9,201 bases of DNA from Pedococcus sp. (GTDB taxonomy: Bacteria > Actinomycetota > Actinomycetes > Actinomycetales > Dermatophilaceae). Both the position numbers and the translations under genes were made by a program. Position 1 is the stretch's first letter; each line of letters begins with the position of its first letter. This document shows, piece by piece, positions 1 through 5,794 of the stretch. The notes under the pieces are model-generated. The model was not told where the DNA came from. It saw only the letters and a program-made list of their open reading frames with translations, and ran no database searches. The DNA is taken from assembly GCA_025936615.1 (NCBI GenBank), contig JAICSZ010000054.1, positions 1 through 9,201 on the forward strand. The letters run 5' to 3'.

Positions 1-899
1 ACGACGCCGAAGTCGACGAGCTCGAAGATCGGCGCCTCCTCGTCCTTGTTGACGGCGACGATGGTCTTGGAGGTCTGCATGCCGGCCCGGTGCTGGATGG
101 CGCCGGAGATGCCGCACGCGACGTAGAGCTGGGGCGAGACCTGCTTGCCGGTCTGGCCGACCTGCGAGGTGTGCGGGTACCAGCCGGCGTCGACGGCGGC
201 GCGCGAGGCGCCCACGGCGGCACCCAACGAGTCGGCGAACGCCTCGACCGGGCCGAAGTCGCCCGCGGTCCCACGACCGCCGGAGACGACGATCGCGGCC
301 TCGGTCAGCTCGGGGCGACCCGAGGCCTCCTTGGGCTTGGACTCGGTGATCCTGGCCGCCTTCGCAGCGTCGGAGACGGTCACGTCGAACGCCTCGTCCG
401 CTGCGGCGCCCGGCGCCTCCTCGGGTGTCGCGGAGTTCGGCTTGACGGTCACGATCGGCGTGCCCTTGGTGACGGTGGCCCTGACCGTGTAGGACCCGGC
501 GAACACGGACTGCGTCGTGGACACGCCGCCTCCCTCGCCCGCCTGCACGTCGACGGCGTCGGTCACCAGACCGGACTCGGTCTTGATCGCCAGGCGCGCG
601 GCGACCTCCCGGCCGGCGGCGTTGCTCGGGATGAGCACCGCGGCGGGCGAGGTCTTCTCGACGAGCTGGGCCAAGACCTCGGCCTGCGGCGCGACGAGGT
701 AGTCGGTGACGTCAGGCGACTCGACGCGGTACACCTTCGCCGCGCCGTACTTCGCCAGTGCCTCCTTCGCCGCGTCGAACCCCTCGCCGACGAAGACGGC
801 GGATGGCTCGCCGAGGCGGCGGGCGATGGTCAGGAGCTCTGTGGTGGTCTTGCGGACGGTGCCGTTCGCGTGGTCGACCAGGACGAGTACTTCAGCCAT
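1..899 (-). CDS. etfA: Electron transfer flavoprotein alpha subunit (partial, C-terminus cut by window edge)
   Basis: This is the FAD-binding alpha subunit of the cytoplasmic ETF heterodimer, which passes electrons from acyl-CoA and other flavin dehydrogenases towards the quinone pool. The ATG at 899 begins [13 protein letters not shown], typical for the family, and is preceded by a strong AAGGAAGG ribosome site. The 299 whole codons present hold the N-terminal alpha/beta domain and then the C-terminal FAD domain. That domain shows SGGRG (residues 206-210) and, further on, [29 protein letters not shown] and [13 protein letters not shown], the canonical FAD contacts. The reading frame is open to base 1. 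Family members usually end about 15-25 residues later, so only the extreme C-terminus is missing. It follows etfB by 31 bp on the same strand and is surely cotranscribed with it. The identification is firm; the physiological partner dehydrogenase is not shown here. Confidence 0.97.
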   Translation of the reverse strand, partial: MAEVLVLVDHANGTVRKTTTELLTIARRLGEPSAVFVGEGFDAAKEALAKYGAAKVYRVESPDVTDYLVAPQAEVLAQLVEKTSPAAVLIPSNAAGREVAARLAIKTESGLVTDAVDVQAGEGGGVSTTQSVFAGSYTVRATVTKGTPIVTVKPNSATPEEAPGAAADEAFDVTVSDAAKAARITESKPKEASGRPELTEAAIVVSGGRGTAGDFGPVEAFADSLGAAVGASRAAVDAGWYPHTSQVGQTGKQVSPQLYVACGISGAIQHRAGMQTSKTIVAVNKDEEAPIFELVDFGV

Positions 900-930
900 G
901 GGTGGGTTTCCTTCCTTGTCTCTGGCCGGC

Positions 931-1722
931 TCAGATGAACTTCTGCGCGGACAGGAACTCGGCGAGCTTGGTGCCGCCGTCGCCCTCGTCGGGGACGATC
1001 TGGCCCTGCTCGCGGGGCGGGCGCTTGGTGAACGACTCGACCTTGGTCCAGGCGGCGTCGAGGCCGACCTGCGAGGCATCGACGCCGAGGTCGGCGAGCG
1101 CCCACTCCTCGACCGGCTTCTTCTTGGCGGCCATGATCCCCTTGAAGGAGGGATACCGCGGCTCGTTGATCTGGTCGGTGACCGACACGACTGCCGGCAG
1201 CTGGGCCACGATCGTCTCCGAGGCGGTGTCGCCGTCGCGGCGGATCGTCACCTGCTGGCCGTCGACGGCGAGCTCGGACGCGAACGTCACCTGCGGCAGG
1301 CCGAGCCGCTCCGCGAGCATCGCGGGGACGACCGACATCGTGCCGTCGGTGGAGGCCATGCCGGTCAGCACCAGGTCGGGGCCGGCGTCACCGGAGGCCT
1401 TCTTGATCGCCTCGGCGAGGACCAGCGAGGTCGCCACGGCGTCGGAGCCGTGGATCGCGTCGTCCTTGACGTGGACGGCCTTGTCGGCGCCCATCTGCAG
1501 CGCCTTCTTGAGGGCGTCGGCCGCTTGGTCGGGGCCGACGGTCACGACCGTGACCTCACCCTCTCCCGCCTCGACGAGCTTGAGGGCCTCCTCGACGGCG
1601 TACTCGTCGAGCTCGGAGAGCAGCCCGTCGACGCCCACCCGGTCGGTGGTGTTGTCGGACTCGTTGAACGTGCGGTCGGACTGTGCGTCAGGCACGTGCT
1701 TCACGCAGACGACGATGTTCAT
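931..1722 (-). CDS. etfB: Electron transfer flavoprotein beta subunit
   Basis: This is the AMP-binding beta subunit of ETF, 263 residues, a normal family length. The N-terminus MNIVVCVKHVPDAQ is the classical EtfB start. Mid-protein, LTGMASTDGTMSVVPAMLA forms the nucleotide-binding turn. The ETF-beta signature follows (VTDQINEPRYPSFKGIMAAKKK region), including the loop that recognises partner dehydrogenases. I chose the ATG at 1722 because an AGGA stands 10 nt upstream and the protein then begins like its homologues. An in-frame ATG at 1743 would add seven residues (MEEDDQH) and lacks a good ribosome site. etfA follows after 31 bp, and the etfB-etfA order is standard. Upstream, a 118-bp gap separates it from arfB on the same strand; I found no convincing promoter there. 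Confidence 0.97.
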   Translation of the reverse strand: MNIVVCVKHVPDAQSDRTFNESDNTTDRVGVDGLLSELDEYAVEEALKLVEAGEGEVTVVTVGPDQAADALKKALQMGADKAVHVKDDAIHGSDAVATSLVLAEAIKKASGDAGPDLVLTGMASTDGTMSVVPAMLAERLGLPQVTFASELAVDGQQVTIRRDGDTASETIVAQLPAVVSVTDQINEPRYPSFKGIMAAKKKPVEEWALADLGVDASQVGLDAAWTKVESFTKRPPREQGQIVPDEGDGGTKLAEFLSAQKFI

Positions 1723-1840
1723 GTGCTGATCGTCCTCTTCCATAGGGGGTCAGTCGGGTCAGGTGCCATCCTTACAGCCCGTGCGTGGTTTCCCCATGTC
1801 GGAGCCGCGTGACGCTCACCACGGGGGCCACTGGGACCCT

Positions 1841-2326
1841 TCAGCCGTCGTCGACGACGCGGCGGCCGGACTTCAGCTGGCCCCTGCGCTTCTTGGCGTC
1901 GACCCGGCGCCGTTGCGAGCCCCTGGTGGGCCGGGTGGGTCGACGAGCCGGCGGGTCGGGCGCCGCCGCATCGCGCAGCATGGTGGCGAGCCGCTCACGG
2001 GCGACGACGCGGTTCTGGCGCTGTGAGCGGTGTTCGGAGGCGACCACCACCAGCCGCCCGCCGACCAGCCTCGGGGCGAGCCGGTCGAGCATTCGCTCGC
2101 GGGTGGCCCCTGGCAGTGCCGCCAGGGCGCGCGACGTGCTCGGGTCGAAGTCGAGCTCGACCCTGCTGTCGGTGGTGTTGACCCCCTGTCCGCCGGGCCC
2201 CGAGGAGCGCGAGAAGCGCTCCACCAGCTCGCCCGCGTCGATCACCAGCCCGCGGCGCAGCCCCGGCCCTGCTGGCACCGACAGTGCCGTCCCGGGCCGG
2301 GGACGTCCTGCCAGCGGGGAGGTCAT
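1841..2326 (-). CDS. arfB: Alternative ribosome-rescue factor, peptidyl-tRNA hydrolase of the ArfB/YaeJ (ICT1) type
   Basis: The product (161 aa) is a small class-I-release-factor relative that releases nascent chains from stalled ribosomes. The catalytic loop SRSSGPGGQGVNTT places the GGQ at residues 45-47. The last about 35 residues form the basic tail that in ArfB inserts into the empty mRNA channel: ARRPTRPTRGSQRRR, then AKKRRGQLKSGRR. This closely resembles the tail of E. coli YaeJ. There is no codon-recognition domain, which separates it from PrfA/PrfB. The ATG at 2326 has GGAG seven nt upstream. The frame stays open further upstream, but that extension is low-complexity and lies antisense to the next gene. 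It is divergent from the YjbR-family gene (64 bp apart) and sits 118 bp before etfB on the same strand. Function in this organism is inferred from the family. Confidence 0.92.
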   Translation of the reverse strand: MTSPLAGRPRPGTALSVPAGPGLRRGLVIDAGELVERFSRSSGPGGQGVNTTDSRVELDFDPSTSRALAALPGATRERMLDRLAPRLVGGRLVVVASEHRSQRQNRVVARERLATMLRDAAAPDPPARRPTRPTRGSQRRRVDAKKRRGQLKSGRRVVDDG

Positions 2327-2378
2327 GGGGCCACTCCACCACAGCCTCGTCACGGGCCGGGCTGTCGGCGGACGACCA

Positions 2379-2390
2379 TATCCTCGGTGC
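2379..2390 (+). promoter_or_regulatory. Probable leaderless promoter -10 box before the YjbR-family gene
   Basis: TATCCT at 2379-2384 fits the actinobacterial TANNNT -10 consensus, and 6 nt separate it from the GTG at 2391, so transcription would start at or next to the start codon. No Shine-Dalgarno-like sequence stands at a usable distance. A clear -35 box is not visible. The call rests on spacing and consensus only. Confidence 0.4.
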
Positions 2391-2834
2391 GTGGGCGCAC
2401 CGGAGCAGGACGCTACGACGGGGGCGGCGTCCGTCGACCTGTCCCCAGAGCTGGTCGCGCGCGTCGCCGGGATCTGCCTCGCACTCCCGGAGACGCACGA
2501 GCAGGACGCGTGGATCGGGGTCCGGTGGCGCATCCGGCAGCGCACCTTCGCCCACCTCGCCCACGTCAACCCCACCGGCGGCTCGGTCTTCGGCCTGGCC
2601 GCGCGGCTGGGCCGACCCGCCGACGTCATGACCTTCCGCTCCTCGGGCGAGGAGCTCGAGGCGCTCGTCCGCTCCGGCCTGCCGTTCTACAAGCCGGACT
2701 GGAGCCCGCACGTGGTGGGCATGGTCCTCGACGACCGCACCGACTGGGACGAGGTCGGCGAGCTACTGGCCGAGAGCTACTGCCTGGTGGCGCCCCAGAA
2801 GCTCGTGCGGCTTGTCGAGCGACCCTCGGGCTGA
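2391..2834 (+). CDS. MmcQ/YjbR-family protein (DUF419)
   Basis: The product is 147 aa. The family core starts near residue 20 with ICLALPETHEQDAW and continues through WRIRQRTFAHLAHV. It ends with FYKPDWSPHVVGMVLDD, TDWDEVGELLAESYCLVAP and QKLVRL, the conserved C-terminal pattern of YjbR-like proteins. These have a CyaY-like fold and a suggested DNA-binding role, but no established biochemical function. I chose the GTG at 2391 because a TATCCT box ends 6 nt before it, as in leaderless mRNAs, and because it leaves a short, family-like N-terminus. An in-frame ATG at 2325 would add 22 poorly conserved residues, and its GGGGAGG is only 2 nt away, too close for a normal ribosome site. It is divergent from arfB. 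The family call is firm; the start and role are less so. Confidence 0.85.
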   Translation: MGAPEQDATTGAASVDLSPELVARVAGICLALPETHEQDAWIGVRWRIRQRTFAHLAHVNPTGGSVFGLAARLGRPADVMTFRSSGEELEALVRSGLPFYKPDWSPHVVGMVLDDRTDWDEVGELLAESYCLVAPQKLVRLVERPSG

Positions 2835-2840
2835 CCCGGC

Positions 2841-2900
2841 CCCGTGAGCCACGCCGTGATCCCGCCCCTGGGACCCGTCCCTGTGAGCCGGCTGTGAACC
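2841..2900 (+). repeat. Two pairs of GTGANCC direct repeats, PhoP-box-like, upstream of the secreted protein gene
   Basis: Four copies of GTGANCC lie at 2844-2850, 2856-2862, 2883-2889 and 2894-2900. They form two pairs with internal spacing of 12 and 11 bp, the pairs starting 39 and 38 bp apart. Read on the minus strand, the pair nearest the gene is TCACAGC-N4-TCACAGG, one base from the TCACAGC-N4-TCACAGC consensus known for the M. tuberculosis response regulator PhoP. The other pair reads TCACGGC-N5-TCACGGG. About 11-bp periodicity places both half-sites on one DNA face, as OmpR/PhoB-family dimers require. The whole array is intergenic, between a stop at 2834 and a start at 2958. The regulator's identity is inferred. 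Confidence 0.5.
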
Positions 2901-2951
2901 TGGCCGCCCCCTGCTCCGTGTAAGTGGTGGCAGCTCCATCCGGCGAAAGGA
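2896..2951 (+). promoter_or_regulatory. Possible ECF-type promoter and ribosome site for the secreted SOD-like protein
   Basis: GAAC at 2896-2899, 17 nt, then CGT at 2917-2919 resembles the GGAAC-N16/17-CGT layout used by extracytoplasmic-function sigma factors. It would start transcription near 2926 and leave a leader of about 30 nt. AAAGGA at 2946-2951 lies 6 nt before the ATG and is a good ribosome site. The promoter match is short and could be chance; the ribosome site is solid. The GAAC element overlaps the last GTGANCC repeat. Confidence 0.3.
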
Positions 2952-2957
2952 CCACCC

Positions 2958-3554
2958 ATGCCCTCCACACGCACCACCATGCTCCTCGCCTCCGCCCTCG
3001 CCCTACCGCTCGCGGCTGCGGCCCTGGCCGCACCCGCGAGCGCGGGCAGCCCACGCGTCGGCCAGTTCAGCGCCAACCTCACCAAGGTCAACGGCGACGG
3101 CACCGGCCACGTCGACCTCACCGAACGCGGAACCCAGCTCCAGGTCCACCTCACGGTCAACGGCGTGGACGGAGGCATCCACCTGGCCCACATCCACGGC
3201 ATCAAGCAGGCCATGAACGAGTGCCCGAGCCTGGCCGCCGACGTCGACGGCAATGGTCTGATCGACTTCGCCGAAGGGCTGCCGTCGTACGGCCCAGTGC
3301 AGGTCACCCTGAGCAACGGCACCAACGACCGGGGCACGACGCTGGACTGGACCCGGCAGTTCACCCACCTCGACAGCGGTGACGGCATCGCCTCGCTCGG
3401 CTCGCTCGACCAGTACGCCATCGTCGTCCACGGCGTCGACCTCGACGGCGACGGCCTGGCGACCAACCCCGACTCCGACCACAACGGGGCGACCGACCCT
3501 GCCGGCAACGAGGTCAGCATGCCGGCCCTGTGCGGGGTCATCCACACCCACTGA
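2958..3554 (+). CDS. Secreted SodC-like/CHRD-like protein with EF-hand-type calcium loop
   Basis: The product is 198 aa, with a signal peptide at residues 1-29 (basic start, LLASALALPLAAAALA core, cleavage after APASA). The mature part lines up by eye with Cu/Zn superoxide dismutase. GGIHLAHIH (H78, H80) matches the GLHGFHVH copper motif, C89 the loop cysteine, YAIVVH (H158) the last copper ligand strand, and LCGVI (C192) the second disulphide cysteine. The bridging and zinc histidines are absent. In their place is DVDGNGLIDFAE (95-106), a complete EF-hand loop. The segment D161-D180 is another Asp/Asn-rich DxDGDG run. The Arg before the last cysteine in SODs is also missing. Actinobacterial proteins of this kind are commonly labelled CHRD-domain. 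It is probably exported and folded around calcium and perhaps copper; dismutase activity is doubtful. It stands alone, with its own upstream region and a hairpin after the stop. Confidence 0.8.
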   Translation: MPSTRTTMLLASALALPLAAAALAAPASAGSPRVGQFSANLTKVNGDGTGHVDLTERGTQLQVHLTVNGVDGGIHLAHIHGIKQAMNECPSLAADVDGNGLIDFAEGLPSYGPVQVTLSNGTNDRGTTLDWTRQFTHLDSGDGIASLGSLDQYAIVVHGVDLDGDGLATNPDSDHNGATDPAGNEVSMPALCGVIHTH

Positions 3555-3569
3555 CGGTCTGGCCTCACG

Positions 3570-3599
3570 GTCTGCCGCACCTGGCCAGGTGCGGCAGAC
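3570..3599 (+). terminator. 30-nt perfect palindrome after the secreted protein gene: hairpin terminator or operator
   Basis: GTCTGCCGCACCTGG is followed directly by its exact reverse complement, giving 15-bp arms with no spacer (about 13 bp of stem with a four-base loop in RNA). It begins 15 nt after the stop of the secreted protein gene and ends 9 nt before the GTG of the GH57 gene. There is no T-tract, so as a terminator it would be of the U-less kind common in actinomycetes. Because it reaches almost to the next start codon, it could also be an operator for that gene. A direct repeat ACGGTCTG (3554-3561 and 3567-3574) leads into it. Confidence 0.55.
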
Positions 3600-3608
3600 T
3601 GACGCAGC

Positions 3609-5138
3609 GTGACGACGCGCGTCCCCGGCTCCTTCTGCCTGGTGCTGCACAGCCACCTGCCGTGGCTGCCCGGGCACGGGGTCTGGCCGCTCGGCGAGGA
3701 GTGGCTGTTCCAGGCGTGGGTCGAGTCCTACCTGCCCGTCGTGGCGGAGCTGGACTCCCTCGCGGCAGAGGGACACCGAGACGTGCTGACCCTGGGCGTG
3801 ACGCCGGTGCTCGCCGCGCAGCTGGACCACCCGCGGATGCGGCGTGACGCCGGGACCTGGGCCGGGTTGTGGCAGCTGCGGGCGCGAGAGCTGGGCTTCG
3901 ACCGTGACCCGCACCGCCGTGCCGTGGCGGAGCAGGAGTATGCCGCGTCGCTGCGGGCCTGCGCGCTGCTCGCCTCACGGTGGGCCGCGGGTGGGTCCCC
4001 GGTGCTGCGCTCCCTTCGCGACGCCGGGGTGGTGGAGCTGCTGGGTGGCCCGGCCGCCCACCCCTTCCTGCCGCTCCTGCAGCCCGAGTTCGCGCCCACT
4101 GCCCTGGGCGCCGGGCTCGAGGACGCGGTCTGGCGCGTGGGTGGGCGACCGCGTGGGGTCTGGTCGCCCGAGTGTGGCTGGGCCCCGTGGCTGGCGCCGG
4201 CGTTCGAGGGCGCCGGGGTGGGGCACTTCGTCGTCGACGAGCAGACCGTCCGGGACTCCGGCGGCCACCCGCACGCTGCCTGGCGGGTGCGTGGGTCCTC
4301 TGTGGTGGCGGTGCCGCGCGACCTGGCGGTGACCAACCTCGTGTGGTCCTCACGCAGCGGTTACCCCGTCGGCGCGCCGTACCGCGACTTCCACGCCCGG
4401 GAGGAGTACACCGGCATCCGGCTCTGGTCGGTCACCGAGCCCGAGGTCGGCGTCGAGCACAAGGAGCCCTACGACCCACGCGCCGCGGCGGCCCAGGTGC
4501 ACGCCGACGTCAGGCACTTCGTCGACCACGTGCGCCGTCGGCTCGAGCAGGCGCAGGAGGCGACGGGCGCGCCGGGACTGGTCGTCGCGGCATACGACAC
4601 CGAGCTGTTCGGCCACTGGTGGCACGAGGGTCCGGCGTTCCTGGGTCAGGCGGTGCGCGCACTGCGCGCCGCCGGTGTCACGGTCACGACGCTCGAGAAG
4701 GCGCTCGAGGCCGGGCACGTCGTCGGCGAGCTGGACCTCGGCGAGGGGTCGTGGGGTGCCGGCAAGGACTTCTCGGTGTGGAGCGGCCCGGCGGTGCGGC
4801 AGATCGCGCACGAGAACGAGTGGCTGCAGCGCCGCTGGCTGGACCTGCTCGGGCGCGAGCGCGCGGCCGGGCGCCTGCGGACCCGCCGACCGGACCTCGA
4901 CCAGCTCCTGACGACGCTGTTCCTCGCGCTGTCCAGCGACTGGGCGTTCCTCGTGACCCGTGGGCAGTCGGTCGACTACGCGAGGCGACGTGCCGAGCAG
5001 CACCGACGAGAGTTCCACGAGCTGGCCCAGCTCGTCGAGGACGGCCGGCGCGAGCAGGCCGTGGCCGAGGCCGGGCGACTTGCCGGACGGGACGGGGCCT
5101 TCCCGGCCCTCGACGCCCGGCTCAGCCCCGCGACCTGA
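3609..5138 (+). CDS. GH57 family 1,4-alpha-glucan branching enzyme homologue (Rv3031-like)
   Basis: This is a 509-aa cytoplasmic enzyme of glycoside hydrolase family 57. It starts with the family's first strand, SFCLVLHSHLPWLPGHG (H14 and H16). The nucleophile motif GVWSPECGW gives E188, and the acid/base motif AAYDTELFGHWWHEG gives D330. A helical C-terminal domain follows, with the typical ALSSDWAFLVTRGQSVDYA run around residues 440-458. The family transfers alpha-1,4-glucan segments to make alpha-1,6 branches. The mycobacterial homologue Rv3031 is linked to methylglucose lipopolysaccharide and glycogen synthesis. The GTG at 3609 is the first possible start, because an in-frame TGA stands at 3600-3602. 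It has no Shine-Dalgarno sequence and lies 9 nt after a perfect palindrome. Its 3' end overlaps the convergent acyltransferase gene by 17 bp. Branching versus amylase activity cannot be decided by eye. Confidence 0.93.
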   Translation: MTTRVPGSFCLVLHSHLPWLPGHGVWPLGEEWLFQAWVESYLPVVAELDSLAAEGHRDVLTLGVTPVLAAQLDHPRMRRDAGTWAGLWQLRARELGFDRDPHRRAVAEQEYAASLRACALLASRWAAGGSPVLRSLRDAGVVELLGGPAAHPFLPLLQPEFAPTALGAGLEDAVWRVGGRPRGVWSPECGWAPWLAPAFEGAGVGHFVVDEQTVRDSGGHPHAAWRVRGSSVVAVPRDLAVTNLVWSSRSGYPVGAPYRDFHAREEYTGIRLWSVTEPEVGVEHKEPYDPRAAAAQVHADVRHFVDHVRRRLEQAQEATGAPGLVVAAYDTELFGHWWHEGPAFLGQAVRALRAAGVTVTTLEKALEAGHVVGELDLGEGSWGAGKDFSVWSGPAVRQIAHENEWLQRRWLDLLGRERAAGRLRTRRPDLDQLLTTLFLALSSDWAFLVTRGQSVDYARRRAEQHRREFHELAQLVEDGRREQAVAEAGRLAGRDGAFPALDARLSPAT

Positions 5139-5778
5139 CCACCTTGCCGGGCACCCCCGCGACGACCACCTTCGGGGGGTAGACGCCGCGGGCGACCGCA
5201 GCGGCGGCGACGACGCTGTGGTCGCCGATGTCGGTCCCCCGCGTCACGACGACCTTGGTGCCGAGCCAGACGTCGTCACCGATGCGCACCGGGGACTTGA
5301 CGATGCCCTGGTCCTTGATGGGAGTGGCGAGGTCCTCGGTGCGGTGGTCGAAGTCGCACACGTAGACGTCGTCGCCGAACAGGCACGCCTCCCCGATCGA
5401 GATGTCGAGCCAGCAGTTGACCGTGTTGCGGATGCCGATCACCGACTTGCGCCCGATCCGCAGCGTGCCCTCGTGGGCGCGGATCCGGGAGTGGGCGCCG
5501 ACGTGGGTGTATGCGCCGACGACGAGGCGCCCGTACCCCTCCCGGACCTCGAAGCGGACGTCGGGGCCGATGAAGCACGGGCCCTCGAAGCGCAGCGACC
5601 GGCACCGGGCACTGGCACGCGCCATGCGCAGGTAGCTCAGCAGGTGGTGGCGGGTGAAGGCCCGGTGCGCCAGCGCCCAGCCGACCCACCGCACCCAGGC
5701 GAGCGGGCGGGGCAGTCCCCACGGCGCCGGCTCGCCGTGCTCTGCCGGCGACATGTCGGCGTTGGCCGCCGAGGTCAT
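5122..5778 (-). CDS. Left-handed beta-helix (hexapeptide-repeat) acyltransferase, Rv3034c-like
   Basis: The product is 218 aa. After an N-terminal helical segment rich in Trp and Arg (about 20-60), hexapeptide-type turns run from about 68 to 210: FIGPDV, VVGAYTHVGAHS, RIGRKSVIG, SIGEACLFGDDV, RIGDDVWLGTKVVVTRGTDIGDHSVV. It closes with PPKVVVAGVPGKVVR, the usual end of CysE/NodL/maltose-O-acetyltransferase-type trimers. H145 in DFDHRTED sits where the catalytic histidine of these enzymes lies. Acyl-CoA is the expected donor; the acceptor is unknown, but the locus suggests a sugar or glucan hydroxyl. The ATG at 5778 has GAAGGG upstream, 16 bp after the methyltransferase stop, so it is the last gene of the operon. 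Its last 17 bp are antisense to the end of the GH57 gene. The fold is certain; the substrate is inferred. Confidence 0.88.
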   Translation of the reverse strand: MTSAANADMSPAEHGEPAPWGLPRPLAWVRWVGWALAHRAFTRHHLLSYLRMARASARCRSLRFEGPCFIGPDVRFEVREGYGRLVVGAYTHVGAHSRIRAHEGTLRIGRKSVIGIRNTVNCWLDISIGEACLFGDDVYVCDFDHRTEDLATPIKDQGIVKSPVRIGDDVWLGTKVVVTRGTDIGDHSVVAAAAVARGVYPPKVVVAGVPGKVVRSRG

Positions 5779-5794
5779 GACGAACCCTTCGCCC

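Noticed and set aside
706..1812. Long plus-strand frames across etfA and etfB (for example 368 codons from 706)
   Set aside because: They are antisense to clear etfA and etfB genes, rich in Arg/Gly/Asp/Leu, and show no recognisable domain.
1723..1840. Promoter or terminator between arfB and etfB
   Set aside because: TAAGGAT around 1768-1774 (minus) lacks a partner -35, and no stable inverted repeat was found. Nothing here can be claimed beyond the ribosome site of etfB.
2341..2365. ACAGCC/GGCTGT inverted repeat between arfB and the YjbR-family gene
   Set aside because: Arms are only 6 bp and 13 bp apart; such pairs are expected by chance in DNA of this composition.
1785..2390. Long N-terminal extension of the YjbR-family protein (349-codon frame)
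   Set aside because: It is antisense to arfB, has Ser/Arg-rich composition and would be three times the family length. The family core begins only after 2391.
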